DNA of 64,000 bases, taken from contig JAUCBJ010008261.1 of NCBI GenBank assembly GCA_032718475.1, forward strand, positions 1 through 64,000, written 5' to 3'. Positions within the stretch are counted from its first letter, which is position 1, and every line of letters begins with the position of its first letter. Source of the stretch: Nemertoderma westbladi (lineage: Eukaryota; Xenacoelomorpha; Nemertodermatida; Nemertodermatidae). Below are positions 1 to 11,814 of the stretch, one piece after another. A model generated the notes under the pieces. The model was not told the origin of the DNA. It made no database searches and was given only the letters and a program-made list of their open reading frames with translations. The translations under genes and the position numbers were made by a program.

Positions 1-583
1 TAAATCAGGAATCCCATATAATGAAGGTATGCTGAACATACGTGAGCGAGAGACTGAATCAAAGGCCTTGAAGAAGTCAACAAAGATAACAGCCAGATGC
101 ATGTCTTTCTTTTTTGATATCTCTTCAATTATCCTTCTAAGTGCCAAAATGGGCTCCATGGTCCCACGACTTTTACGGAACCCATTCTGATTTCCACGGA
201 GCAGTCTCTCAATGGGATCCCTGATGCGATTTAATATAATTATATTGTATAGGTTTGCAGCAATCGAGATCAATGAGATTCCCCGAAAAGAATCATAGAG
301 TGTTTGGTTGCCCTTCTTGGGAACTGGCACCAACTTATTTGTTTTCATTTCTTGTGGGACTCTTGTTGTTCGGTACATGTCTACTATGATGGGATAGATG
401 AGCTTTAAACACTCAGGTATTTTAAAGACCTCAGGGGGAACACCATCTACTCCACTGGCACGATTGGTCTTAATGCTCTTTGCAGCAGCCTTCACTTCTG
501 CAAAGGAGATATCACCAATGGGAATATCTGGGAGTGCAGACTCAGTCACTTTTACTTCTATAATAGTCTTTATAATAGTTCTT
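1..583 (-). pseudogene. APE-type LINE reverse transcriptase, 5'-truncated fragment running off the window
   Basis: Read on the minus strand, one uninterrupted frame of about 194 codons enters from base 583 and leaves at base 1. It carries recognisable LINE RT blocks: a SGVDGVP motif, LVPVPKKGN, the FRGISL block, NGFRKSRGT and the motif-A segment VDFFKAFDSV (bases about 58-90), whose Asp is the first catalytic metal ligand. The YADD box would lie outside the window. There is no start codon and no endonuclease, so this is a 5'-truncated insertion. The first 100 bases of homology match the palindromic LINE at 58.97-61.8 kb, so both belong to one family (inferred from shared protein blocks such as VLPDIPIGDISFA-like). 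Whether the missing part is intact cannot be seen. Confidence 0.85.
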
Positions 584-2216
584 TGATAAGTAATAAAACA
601 TAAGGAGATCGATCAGAGGGCTGATGTTCTAGAGCACACAACATTTAGAATACGTTTTTATGTAAATTCAAAGTAACAATAATAAATGTTGTAAACGTTC
701 GTACCGGTATATATATTCCGCTGTATAATGTGCAGCGCTCCTGAATATTATTAAGAAAGTGAATATGTAGACATATAAATATTATACAGAATAAACGCGC
801 TGGGTTGGATTTAGGATAATCTCAAATCAGTATCTTTCCCTCATATACCCACAATTGTAAAACCAACAGAATCGGCCACGCCAGTATATAGTGACTGCTA
901 GTGTATTACGACTCAGTGATAGATAGATAATACATGATGCCAAAACAAAACAAATACAGCAAACAATGTATAATAATGTATATATATATATATATTGTCC
1001 AATACTAGAACGCCATCAAGATGGCTTTAAACGAACCTGTCTTAAACAGACTCCAAGAAACAGATGGGATTGGAAGATGCAAACCAAGAATGACTTGCAT
1101 CAACCAAAAAACTGCCTCCCATCTAATGTAATACACATTCGCCTAGGCAAACTAATCATAATCACAATTACTGCGATGTGTGAAATGTTATCCATATCCA
1201 CATCCACAACCTGGGAAACGGTCCAAAAGAGCAGTTTATTCTGCGGAGGGGTCTTTCTGTATTAGATAAATAAAATAAAGAACACTAATTATTTATACCT
1301 AATACATTATCAGTTAGCCTAATAAAAACATCGGAGCAACCAATATAATGTACATGTACAAGCCTCCTATGAAAATTTGTGAAATCTTCCATAAGTCTAC
1401 CCAACAGCCGTTGGTACCCGGCTGGCTTACAATTGAGCTTATCCTGAGTTGATGACAGTATTATAACGATGACAATTAGGCCCTATAGATACATACGATA
1501 TATAAATGATGTACTGCTTGATATTACACTAACTGACAGAATAGAGATAGAACAATAATTAATGATATAATTAATGTACGTAACTCCAATTGACAATAAG
1601 TAGTGAAATGATGTTCAGCTGTAAAAGTGTAGTTGTAGGTATTTAATTTCGCGTTGAATAATGTTGAAAATATGCTGATAATTCGAATATCGCACATCGA
1701 ATCGTTGCCAACTTTTTTTATTCAACAACTAGTTACTAATTGATAGATAGTCGCGTTAAAAAATTTTGCGTACCTGCTTAAGTTTTTGAGATATTGGATG
1801 GTTTTACAATACACACAGACACACACCCCCCCACACACACAAACACACACACAAACACATTGTGTTTTTGAACTGCTCAACTCTTGACAAGATCTACCCA
1901 GTCTAAAGACAGGTTCGTTATAACATATATGATTACAACTAAAGTTTTGCAGTATTATTTCTAAGGGGGTTCTAGATGTTACTTGGTTACAAATACAATA
2001 TTACACAAATACGCTACGCTAACCTAAAACTAATATAAAACGTAATTATTGAAAATGTGGCGTGAGTGACTCTATAGATGAAATTTAAATAACGGTTGAA
2101 ATAGTAGTACCTAGTACCATCTAGAAATTTAGTATATAATAGCGAAAATGTTCGTGAATCCTAAACAAAACATACAAGAGAAATGGCCAATATTATATAC
2201 TGTATTTATACCCTTG
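584..2216. other. Non-coding AT-rich stretch with a CA microsatellite
   Basis: No supportable gene. Short open frames here show no family motifs. An imperfect CA-rich microsatellite lies at about 1808-1860. The rest is AT-rich sequence in which I see no structured repeat. Confidence 0.5.
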
Positions 2217-2220
2217 TTAA

Positions 2221-2862
2221 GTAATCCAGAAATTTAACAATAAAACAACATATTACTTTATATATATTGTGTATAATGTACCTTTATCTCACTTCGATTC
2301 CTCGTTTCAATATTCCACTCACTCGTTTCGCTCGTTCGTGTAGATATTAACACTCGGGACCGGCGTGAGATAAAGTGCTACATTATACACAACATAATAA
2401 ATAGTTATTATCTAATGAAAGGCAAGTAAAGCATCATGCCAAATTTGTAAAGACGAATTGTTTAATAATTGCTTTTTCGATAACAAATTAATGTTCCTTC
2501 GTTAGGCACGCCTCTTCTTTAGGTTAATCAGGGTATGCACACCATACCTTTCCTCCCATGTTTTAAAAAAACTAGTTAGGCCTACTGTACTTTTTAAAGA
2601 TTTGTTTGAAATGTTCTAAAACATGTTGAAGTAATATGAAAAGGTTCAAGAACAAATATGTTTGTTCTATAACGTTAGATGTTCAAAATTTTAAAAAATG
2701 TTCTAGAAAAAGAAAAAATTGTTCTGGAATACTATAGTGAATGTTTCCTAGATCATTAAAAAATATAAAAATCTAGCTATATTTGCATATGATTTTTAAA
2801 ATTAATTATATTCAATAAGAATTAAAGAAAAATAATATTTTATTGTTAAATTTCTGGATTAC
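2221..2862. mobile_element. Non-autonomous TTAA-flanked DNA element (642 bp) with inner foldback
   Basis: The ends are inverted repeats, starting GTAATCCAGAAATTTAACAA on the left and mirrored exactly on the right for about 26 bases. TTAA lies directly outside both ends (2217-2220 and 2863-2866). This fits a piggyBac-type or other TTAA-targeting non-autonomous element. Inside, a second inverted repeat (2268-2280 against 2379-2391, TGTGTATAATGTA) brackets a hairpin whose arms include TTTATCTCAC and GTGAGATAAA. There is no coding capacity. The superfamily is inferred from the target site only. Confidence 0.7.
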
Positions 2863-4004
2863 TTAACGCTCGTCTATGGACGAGCGGTAAATAATCCACC
2901 TATTTATTTCTCGGTACTGGTTCAGTATGCGTACACCCCCCACCAAAATTTATTTACAAGTTAGTTTTTGATAATTTATTTTTATGTACCAGAACATGTT
3001 AGCTATTGTACTTTGAAAAAATTAATGTTCTAGTACAACTATTTTAGACTAAAGCTGGTTTGTATTTAAAAAGTATGGGATGTAAAAGGGGAACAGTTCC
3101 GCCCGTGCCAACATTTTCGTTGTTTTTTTTTTCAACAACTTTTCATGCTTTTTTTGTCAGTTTTTTTTCTTGCTAAATGTTCTAGAACGTATTTGAATGT
3201 TCTAGAACTTGCAAAAAAGTACTAGAACATTTTAATTGTGAATTTTCGAGAAAATAATTTTCTTTTAAAAAGAAAATTAGTAATAAAATTGTCAAATTTT
3301 ATTATTTTGTATGCTATTTTGCCTGTTTTTTGATTTATATGAGTTCTAGAACATTTATTAAATGTTCTAGAACTTGTACCAAATGTCGTAGAACATTTTA
3401 ATTAACAATTTTCGATAAAAAAAATTCTGGAATATTTGTTCTTTTAAAATAAATTATTAAATTGATTGTTTAATTTAAAAAAAATTGGAATACAGAACAA
3501 CTAACCATAACGATAGCATTCTAGAACAATTTTTAAAATGTTAGCTAGGGCTATTAATGAGTACGCGGCCTACACTATAATGGCAACATTTAAGTGTTCT
3601 AGAACAATATAAAAGTATCCTATACTATTCTAGAACATAAATAAAATAAAAAAAATAATCTTCTAGAAAATATAGCTAGTTTTATTTTAATTTTAAAATC
3701 GCTAGTAAATTAAAAAACATAATTATTTATAAATAAGTTTCTGAATAGGCCTACATTTAAATTAATATTGATTAAATAATGTATTTGTATAACGATGTAG
3801 GCCTAACTTAGTTTATTTATCCAATGGGAATTGGCTTTTGTTTGTTGGCCTTTAATATTAATTTTCCTTTTCTTATAATATGTTGCCTCCTCGTGTATTC
3901 TGTCAGTTTATCGTAGAATATCTCTTCATAGTTAATGCACTCCACAGCCTCACACAAATTTCTGGCGTTGTAAATTTTTCTTATTTATAGTACAGTATTG
4001 GGAA

Positions 4005-4201
4005 GCAGGACAATTCAGTACGGACAATTCGGTCCCGGACAATTCGGTCCCGGAAAATTCGTGGACAATTAATTTTGTGTTTTGGGACCGAATTGTCCGA
4101 TACCGAATTGTCGGGATACTGTCTAGGACAATTCGGTCCCAAAACATACATATTAGCCTAATGGGACCGAATTGTCTTGGACCGAATTATGCGGGACCAA
4201 A
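4005..4201. repeat. Inverted minisatellite, 15-bp unit GGACAATTCGGTCCC, first block
   Basis: Several copies of a roughly 15-bp unit, GGACAATTCGGTCCC, run forward and then in reverse complement (GGGACCGAATTGTCC), so the block can fold into a hairpin. The open frames over it are repeat artefacts rich in Arg-Thr-Ile-Arg-Ser type repeats. Confidence 0.8.
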
Positions 4202-4840
4202 TTTAATTGGTACTATATAATGGTGAATGTTCTAGAAACTTAATAGCTTTTATTATATGGTAACTAGTGATGTTGTTGGTTCGTTAACAAGCCTAAATTA
4301 TTATACTAGATAATAGCTGAATCTCATTCAGGGACACTTTGCTGAATTTAGATAAAAAAAACTGTACCGCCACACGATGTTCAGCTTAAACTGTTATAAT
4401 ATCATCAGTATTTTTGGTAATTATTCTTCAACAGTTTAGGCCTAATTCTGAAATATCAATGTTTTCACCAATTTTTTTGTAATTTGAAGAAAATGCTAGC
4501 TAGTAAAAAAATCACTAGCTTCACCTTAATAAATAAAATATAATAATATTTACCTTATAACAAAAAATAAAAAAAAATATAGTTTTTTTTTTAATTTAAA
4601 ATAATTCTAGCTAGTAAAAAAACACTAGCTACCGGTATACCTTAATAATAAATAAAATATAATAATATTCTCGAACACTTACCAATAACAAAAATAAAAA
4701 AAAATACAGTATTTTTAAAATTAAAAAAAATAATACAGTAGCTAGTAAAAAAACACTATATCATAAAAAAAAATAAATCTACTAACATTCTAGAACATTC
4801 ACCAATATCAAAAAAGCACTAAAAACTTGCTATCAGGAAC

Positions 4841-5012
4841 AATTCGGACAATTCGGTCCCGGACAATTCGGTCCCGGACAATTCGGTCTCTTTTATTCAG
4901 TGTTTTGAGACCGAATTGTCAGGGACCGAATTGTCCGGGACCGAATTGTCCGGACAGAATTGTCCGTGACCGAATTGTCCGGGACCGAATTGTCCGGGAC
5001 CGAATTATCCTA
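4841..5012. repeat. Inverted minisatellite, 15-bp unit, second block
   Basis: A second array of the same 15-bp unit. Three or four forward copies end at a TTCGGTCTC/GAGACCGAA hairpin (loop about 4890-4905), followed by about eight reverse-complement copies. It has the same unit and the same forward-then-inverted layout as the block about 800 bp upstream, so the two probably share an origin. Confidence 0.85.
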
Positions 5013-5924
5013 CATCCATGGTATTGTATTGTATTTATTTATGTTTGTGCATTTAGCACCCCAAACATTTTTTTAAAATTTCTTTAATTACTATCTATTA
5101 TAATTTTGAAAAATAACTAGCTATATGTTCTAGAAAATTATATTTTTTATTTTATTTATGTTCTAGAACAGTGTATAATATTTATATTTTGTTATAGAAC
5201 TCTACAACGTTGCCATGGTACAGTAACAATGATTTATGTTATAAAAATGCAGTTCTATACGGAACTGTTACCATTTTTACTAGCTATAATTATAAATTAT
5301 TACTTGAGTACATAAAATTACTAGATATATATGTTAATTATACAAAAAAGTGTTAAAAATACAAAAAACCGAAAGGTGCAAAAAGAACCGTTCCCAAAAA
5401 TAATAGGTAAACTCTCTCAGAAGGTGAAATTTACGTTCTAGAACAAAAAACATCATGATAATATCTATTAACCTTCTATTTCCCAACCCTCTTTAAATCT
5501 GAGCAAATTCGTTGAAATTTTTGAAACCGTTTTAAATCGTGTCAACTTAAACTATGCAAAAAAAATTTTTTCATTGCGCCTATTAGTTTTCTCAAAAAAG
5601 ACCTGTTCCCATTTGGGAACACTGGCATCACAGCAAATCCAATATATTTTATATAATAACAAAAATAAAAAGTTGTGATTCAAAATATTAAAAACTACAA
5701 ACAGACTCCAATTGTATAGACTTTTATACAATTTTATTGGTCTTGGGGCCATCTTTCATGTCCCATTTGGGAACACTGGTGATGTTTTTTGGGTGATTTG
5801 AATTAGTAAACGATGGTGAGGGATTTTGTTTGATTTGAATTACTTTACAACTTAGGGAGATGCTTTGGTTGAAATTATATTTTACTATTAAGAACCACGT
5901 CAGTCCCATTTGGAAACAGATCTA

Positions 5925-6045
5925 TTTTCGAGTCCTGAGCCGAGCCAACACGCTCTACTGCGCTCCATTAGATCTATTCTCACGTCCTGAACCGAGCCAA
6001 CACACCTTATTGCGCTCCACTAGACCTGTTCTTGCATCACGAGCA
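5925..6045. repeat. Short block of the 52-bp GAGCCNAGCCAACACG satellite
   Basis: Two to three diverged units of the satellite that forms the large array at 15.6-17.15 kb, in the same orientation although the flanking single-copy-like sequence is inverted relative to that locus. Confidence 0.75.
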
Positions 6046-6469
6046 AGGCGTACTATTTACAAGGCCATGCCATCGAGTTAACTGGGGGCAGTGACTGGGG
6101 GCAAGATTTTTTTTTACAACAATTTGATATTTTGATATTGGGAGAGTTCTATAAATTTTCATTTGCTGCAATTTGGTCAATGGGTGTAATTGAAGCATCC
6201 TCGTTAAGTAAGATACAAAATTTTATGGTAACTGTTGTTTTGGAAAGGTTTAGCTAGTAATTTCGACACTGGTTCCCTCATCCTACTTCCCTCTATAAAT
6301 ATTTTGTAGTAGCTAGTTCTTATCACTAATTGTATAGAAAATGTTCCAGAAGATGATAGATATTCATTTTTTAAAAGAAAATTATGTTCTAGACCAAATA
6401 TTTTTGGTATTACTACACCTTGGGTCACACCTGACAAATTTAATTATAAGCATGTTTTATAGTGTTTTA

Positions 6470-7560
6470 TAATATTGTTATTATATATATTATTATATAT
6501 TATTATATATATTATTAATATACATTGTATATATATATATTATTATATATTATTATATATATATATGTATATGTATAACGAACCTTTTACGCCCAAAGAA
6601 TATGTAAAACGGTTTACGTATGCAGTGGCGATTTCGTTCCCAAATATATATTGACGTTCTGTACACATTCGAAGATACTTTGTAAAGCGCATGAAAATAA
6701 TTAGTGTATACAGTAGCGTTTTCGTCAAGAAAAAATTCGTCAAAACTTACGATCTTTTAAAAAAACGCAGTATGTTAGTTTTATACAGTATATTTAATAA
6801 AAATTGTTAAGTGTAGGTTAACTTTACTGACTTTCAAGTACTGTACAAGTAGAGTAGTTGTATTGAGTAGGATATCAGCCTACTGTATATACAGTAGTGC
6901 AAAACTACTGTAGGCCTACTATACATTCCGATTATTCTGTGTTTCGGTTTATTTATTATTTAATTATTAATTCACAGCCAAGTTTGATATATTTTGTTTT
7001 ATTAAAACCCTATATCACTATATAACCTGACAATTTCAAATGGGAAGGGGGGGGGATATACGCAAGAAATATTTAACCTACTTCAAGGGAAAATCGATGC
7101 GCAAATACCACCAACCAGCAAGAATGAAATGGGAACTTACGATATAAACTCTCATGTCACTCAGTTTCCCCTTTCTTCACACATTTATTCCCCTTGTAAG
7201 CTTAATCCATGCTTTGTTAGCGTTAGGTAAACATGCGAACATTGAACATACAATTTCATTTCAGACGTTAATAAAATTCCGTTTTGACGACCAACAAGTT
7301 ACATTACATACTGTAGTAGGCCTATGTAAAAAATGAACAATGATACGTAAAGTCAATCGCCAGAGACTACTTGACTTTACCTGACATACTTGACTTGACA
7401 TTGCATTGACTTGAAATATACCCCATTTGGCTTTGTCATCCTTCAGTTGATATACTTCAATTCTCATACTTGATTTGACATACACATACTTGACTTGAAA
7501 TTCTTCTGCCAAGATAAGTCAAATAATATGCTAAGTTAAGTACGTCAACTTTAAGTCAAG
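6470..7560. other. Non-coding: AT microsatellites, then CTTGAC-rich DNA
   Basis: Base pairs 6470-6570 are TA/TAT microsatellite, matched by a similar stretch at 13.93-14.16 kb. From about 7360 the DNA becomes rich in CTTGACATACTTGACTTG-like words that continue in the 9.5-10.9 kb region. No gene is visible. Confidence 0.5.
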
Positions 7561-7576
7561 TATAGTGATCACTTAA

Positions 7577-9131
7577 CCCTATTAGTACCGGGCTATAAAA
7601 TGCTGTACAAATACCGGGGGGGGGGGTCATATTGACCCCTCCCTCTAAAATCTACAAATATTAACGAAAACGTCTGATTTTTTGTTTGTACGTAGGTATC
7701 ACTAGTCTGGATCCGACGGAAAAAAAAATTTTTCGAAAAAATGTACTGGGATGGTTATATTGCAGCACCAAAATTAAAAGTAGAGCACAATTTTCACAAA
7801 ATTTGAAAGTTACATTTTTCGGGTAATTGTTGTTCAATACAGGTTTTCTGGGGCTCAAAATGCATTGGAAAATATTTAAAAATGATATGATTACTATAAA
7901 TGGCTGTTTAGTCCTCTCTGCGTAGAAAAAAAATGAAAAAAACAAGTAACCAGCACTTTTCAGTTACAACACAAAATTTTTAATTCACTTATACGATGCT
8001 ATAAATTCTCATTTTCAGGTTTTCGAGGGCGCTGATTCTAATGGAATACATTTCTAATATGCCAGATCAATGCTACTTCTATTTTTCGGCGTAATTTGGC
8101 AAATTTTGGTGCTAGCACCAAATTTCGTACCCATCACCTAAAAGTACAAGTTTGCGATGTCCAGTGCTGTTTTTATTGATTTTATCGGATTCAGGACCCT
8201 CATAAACCCGTATAACGCAAGAAACAAGGTGATACTATCTACTGATCAATTTGCATATTTTCCAAAATTTGGTGCTGGCACAACAATTTTCACCCACCGG
8301 CGAAAAATACAAGTTTGAGAAATCTTATGAAATTTTTACTGATTCCATTGAATTCAGAACCATCACAAACCCGTATAACGCAAAAAACAAGGTGACACAA
8401 TCAATTGATATATTTGATGGTTTTCAAAATTTGGTGCTAGCACAACATTTTGCACCCACATCCGAAAAATACAAGTTTGAGATGTCTAGTTCGATAATTA
8501 TATTTTCCATTGAATTCAGAACAGCCATAAACCTCTAAAACGCAAGAAATAAATTGTCACAAGCAGTTTTATCTATTGAATGGATTTTCAAAATTTCGTG
8601 CTAGCACCAAAATTTGCACACAGCACCGAAAAATACAAGTTTGATACGCTTGGTGCAACTCGTATATATTTCATCGAATACAGAACCCCAAAAAACCCCA
8701 ATAGCGTAAAAAACAAGTTTCAAACAATCAATTTTCAAAATTGACTTATTTCAAAATTTGGTGCTGGCACCAAAATTTGGCACCCACCGAAAAAAACAAG
8801 TTTGAAATTTCTAAATAAATTTATATGAATTCCATCCAATTTCTAACACCAAAAAACCGGTGTAAATCAAAAATAGAGATGTTACAATTCATATTTATTG
8901 AAATGTAATTTTCAAAAAACGTCTCAAAAAAAGTGCCAAAAGTAGGGTTAAAAAATGGTGCTATAACTCGAAAAGTACCCAATATTTTTGAAAACGGTTT
9001 TCACTACTAGGAAGACAATAGATTTTTAGGAAAAGTCATAAAATTTCAGATTCCCAACTGCGTTTGTTTCAGAATTATAATAAAAAAACCACGGGAGGGG
9101 TCATATTGACCCCCCCCCGGGTTTAATAGGG
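7577..9131. mobile_element. Non-autonomous TTAA-flanked element (1,555 bp) carrying a 163-bp tandem array
   Basis: Ends CCCTATTA and TAATAGGG, followed inward on both sides by a C/G run and GGTCATATTGACCCC, form terminal inverted repeats of about 50 bp. TTAA flanks both ends (7573-7576, 9132-9135). CCC-starting ends plus TTAA are the piggyBac signature; no transposase is encoded. A paralogous empty site (reverse complement, one TTAA) can be read at about 12366-12383, which supports a real insertion. Confidence 0.8.
8095..8900. repeat. 163-bp tandem repeat, five diverged units
   Basis: The phrase AAAATTTGGTGCTAGCAC and its variants recur at about 8102, 8264, 8426, 8590 and 8753, giving a steady period of 162-164 bp. 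Each unit also holds ACCGAAAAATACAAGTTTGA and TTCAGAAC...AACCCGTATAACGCAA. The array lies wholly inside the TTAA-flanked element. The 95-codon open frame across it is a repeat artefact. Confidence 0.85.
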
Positions 9132-9139
9132 TTAAACAT

Positions 9140-11070
9140 AAACAGGCTATGATTTCTACATTATTTATGCATACATTTTGTCATTGTCACCACTATATTT
9201 CGTCAATTTAAGTCGATGAAATGCCAAAGGTAGGAAAAAATAAACATTTAAAGTCACAAATACGCCACAAATAATCCAAGTCGACATTTTATATATAGGA
9301 ATAATGTAACAAATTCTCCAATCGGTGTTGATAAAACGCCTTTCGTATAAAAAATAAATCTAAAGGGTTACAAATACGTCACATACAAAGCTTGTCTTCA
9401 CATCGCGGAAAGTTTTGCTATCAGTCGCATTTTTTCTAAGCCCTGACATATTAGGCATTAAGCCTATTTATATTAAGCCTACTGTACCAGACTGAAAATG
9501 ATATTTTTTAGATTGTTGGCTGGTCATATTTACTTAACATACTGTACTTTATTTGACATACAGTATTTGACTTAGCATACTCTACTTGACATAATTGACT
9601 TGACATACTTGACAAAGTTGATTTCACTTGATATACTTGGCTTGACATACTAAACTTGACTTGACATGTTTGAATTGACCTGACTTGAAATTCTTCAGTA
9701 AAGACAAGTCAAATAGGTAAATTCAAGTCAAGTATTCCAAGTTAAGTAAAGTAGGCCTTAACGTCAACTTATGTCAAGTTTAGTGATTACTATAACAGGC
9801 TTATGGATGACTACTACATTCTGTAAGTTTAAATTTTTTTAATGTCACCACTTAATCGCATAATGGAACTATTTAGTCAATTGAAGTCGATAAAACTCCA
9901 AAATGTAGAAAAAAAATTAATATTTAAAGTCACAAATAATACAAATAATATAATTGGACATTTTATATTGTAGAAAAATGTATAATGTAGCAAATTCTAC
10001 AAATCGGTGTCGATGAAACGCCATTTGAATAAAACAATAAATCTAAAGGGTTACAAATACGTCAAAAATAAAGCCAAGTCGCAGAGGAAAGAATAAAACT
10101 AGAGATTTTAACTGAACATTATTTAGAAAAAATATCTTGGGCTGAAAAACTAATGGAATAACTGGCATTTTAAACTGAAACTTGTCCTCACATATCGGAA
10201 AAAGTTGCTTTCAGTCGTACAATTTCTAAGCCCTGACATTGTGCGTGCATTAGGCCTTTTTATATTACTGCACCAGACTGAAAATGATAATTTTTTAGAT
10301 TCTACTTTATAAAAAGAACACCGATTACCTGACATACTTGACATTGCATACTTGAGATGGCTTGACATACTTAAATTGAGATATGCCCCACTTCACTTGT
10401 CATACTTGATTTTATATGGGCTTGCTTGTCTTAACATACTGTATTTACTTGACATACAGTACTTGATTTGACATATTTGACTAACATACTTTACATGGCA
10501 TACTTGAATTAACTTGGCTTGACATACGTGACTTCCACTTGAAAGGCCTTGCTTTAATTTACATACTAGATATACTTGACTTGACATACTGCACTTGACT
10601 TGACATAATTGACTTCATATACTTGAATTAACCTGACTTGACATACTTGATTTAACATGGCTATATTACATCGTTTGACATACTATTCTTGATATAAGAA
10701 ATTGTCTCCCAGACATTATCTCAACTCAATTATTCTTGATATACTCATTCATTATACTATATACTTGTCTTGACATATTTGACTAACATACTTTACTTGA
10801 CATTCTTGACTTGACTTGACTTGGCCTTTACATAACTGACTTGAGATACTTGACTTCACTTGATAAACCGTGCTTGACTTGACATACTCGACTTTACTTG
10901 ATGCACTTGACTGATACACTTGATTCCATTATTTATGCATACATTTTTTCATTGTCACAACTTAATCGCATTATGAAACAATTTCATCAATTGAAGTCTA
11001 TAAAACGCCAAAGGTAGAAAAAAATAATAATCTGCACTAGGCCTACCGAAGGCCATTTTCGTTGAGGCTT
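9140..11070. repeat. Direct duplication and CTTGAC low-complexity DNA, left half of an inverted region
   Basis: The block around 9231-9530 (GTCACAAATACG, AAATCTAAAGGGTTACAAATACGTCA, TAAGCCCTGACAT, CCAGACTGAAAATGAT) is repeated in the same orientation at about 9890-10310. The stretch between and after is dominated by CTTGACATA words. The end (10929-11070, TTATTTATGCATACATTTT...GGCCTACCGAAGG) returns inverted at 11815-11956. Confidence 0.75.
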
Positions 11071-11178
11071 TGAGGTTTTTGGTCAATCAGTTATTAGTCA
11101 TTAAATTCATTAGTTATAGACACTTGCTTCTTCTTATCGTTTTTACATTTTGATTGAAACATAATTCCAGGGTATATA

Positions 11179-11204
11179 CCCCCCCCCCCCCCCCCCCCCC
11201 CCCC
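11179..11204. repeat. Poly(C) tract
   Basis: About 26 consecutive C residues. It is one of several long C or G homopolymers in the window; see also 12173-12190 and 12217-12238. Confidence 0.95.
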
Positions 11205-11814
11205 TCCTCCTATGCCTTAATATGGCTATGTCAGAGTGAAACGCGGGAGGCAACCTAAAGAGTCTATCTTCTTTCTCTTGGAAGTTGCCTGTAACCTACC
11301 TCATCAATTGCAGGTTGATTTAACTAAGATGTGCCAATAATGCTCCTACAGGAACCATCAGCTATTACAAAAAGCCCGATAAGTGTCAATCATCTATGTA
11401 ATCTTCAGGAAAACCAATTTCATAATATAATAGCCGATTTATCTGGAGTCCAGCCAATGGCATTCTAGAACGGTTTATGTAGCACAATGTAGCGACGTCC
11501 ATAAGTACGCTGATTTGCCAACCCTGCGAGTTAGTAAATATTCGGATTCTAGGCCTGGGACGGTATTATGATGGGGGGTGGTAGTGCTGGTGTCAAGTCT
11601 AGCATGTCAAGTCAAGTATATCAAAATAAATTAAAAATTAGAACCTTAACATTCCTACACCATTCCTGAATATAGTGTCTTTATTTTAGTGTCGATATTA
11701 TATTGCACCAGTTGCGCCGTTATTCTTCGTACTGTATTTATAGTGAATTTAGGGTTCCAAAGGAAAGGTATCATGGAAGCGTGTCAGAAAACGCGGCTAA
11801 AAGCGCGGAAAAAA
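11205..11814. other. Non-coding spacer between inverted arms
   Basis: I see no gene and no tandem repeat. It sits between two inverted arms ending in CGAAGGTCATTTTCGTTGA-like sequence, so it may be the interior of a foldback element. Confidence 0.4.

Larger units (their letters stand above)
2690..5460. repeat. AT-rich DNA studded with TTCTAGAA palindromes
   Basis: The palindrome TTCTAGAA, usually within TGTTCTAGAACA, recurs many times (for example near 2700, 3180, 3350, 3365, 3520, 3597, 3630, 4230, 4790, 5127, 5160 and 5436), with many one-base variants between. The same motif fills 14240-15300 and occurs singly near 6385 and 24790. The core matches the inverted-pair heat-shock element TTCnnGAA. 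Whether it is a binding site or just the monomer of a decayed repeat is not settled by sequence. No gene lies in this stretch. Confidence 0.7.
3060..6440. repeat. Left member of large rearranged inverted repeats
   Basis: Blocks here recur in reverse complement at 14.2-15.65 kb: 3060-3560 with about 14715-15145, 5280-5400 with about 14545-14640, and about 5990-6440 with about 15280-15640 plus 14217-14270. Landmarks include GTTAGCTAGGGC, the poly-T flank of GCCAACATTTTCGTTG, and CCATCGAGTTAACTGGGGGC near 6068. The blocks are not strictly colinear, so the locus has been rearranged since duplication. Repeated GTTCCCATTTGGGAAC palindromes (near 5597 and 5760) also return near 17170, 17310 and 17620. 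Confidence 0.65.

Noticed and set aside
966-1265. A 99-codon open frame in the non-coding left region
   Set aside because: No motif and no neighbouring support; it starts in a TA microsatellite. I treat it as chance.
4827-5087. An 86-codon frame with Arg-Thr-Ile-Arg-Ser repeats
   Set aside because: It is a translation of the 15-bp inverted minisatellite.
8251-8538. A 95-codon open frame
   Set aside because: It spans two units of the 163-bp tandem repeat and repeats its own sequence; not conserved in the other units.
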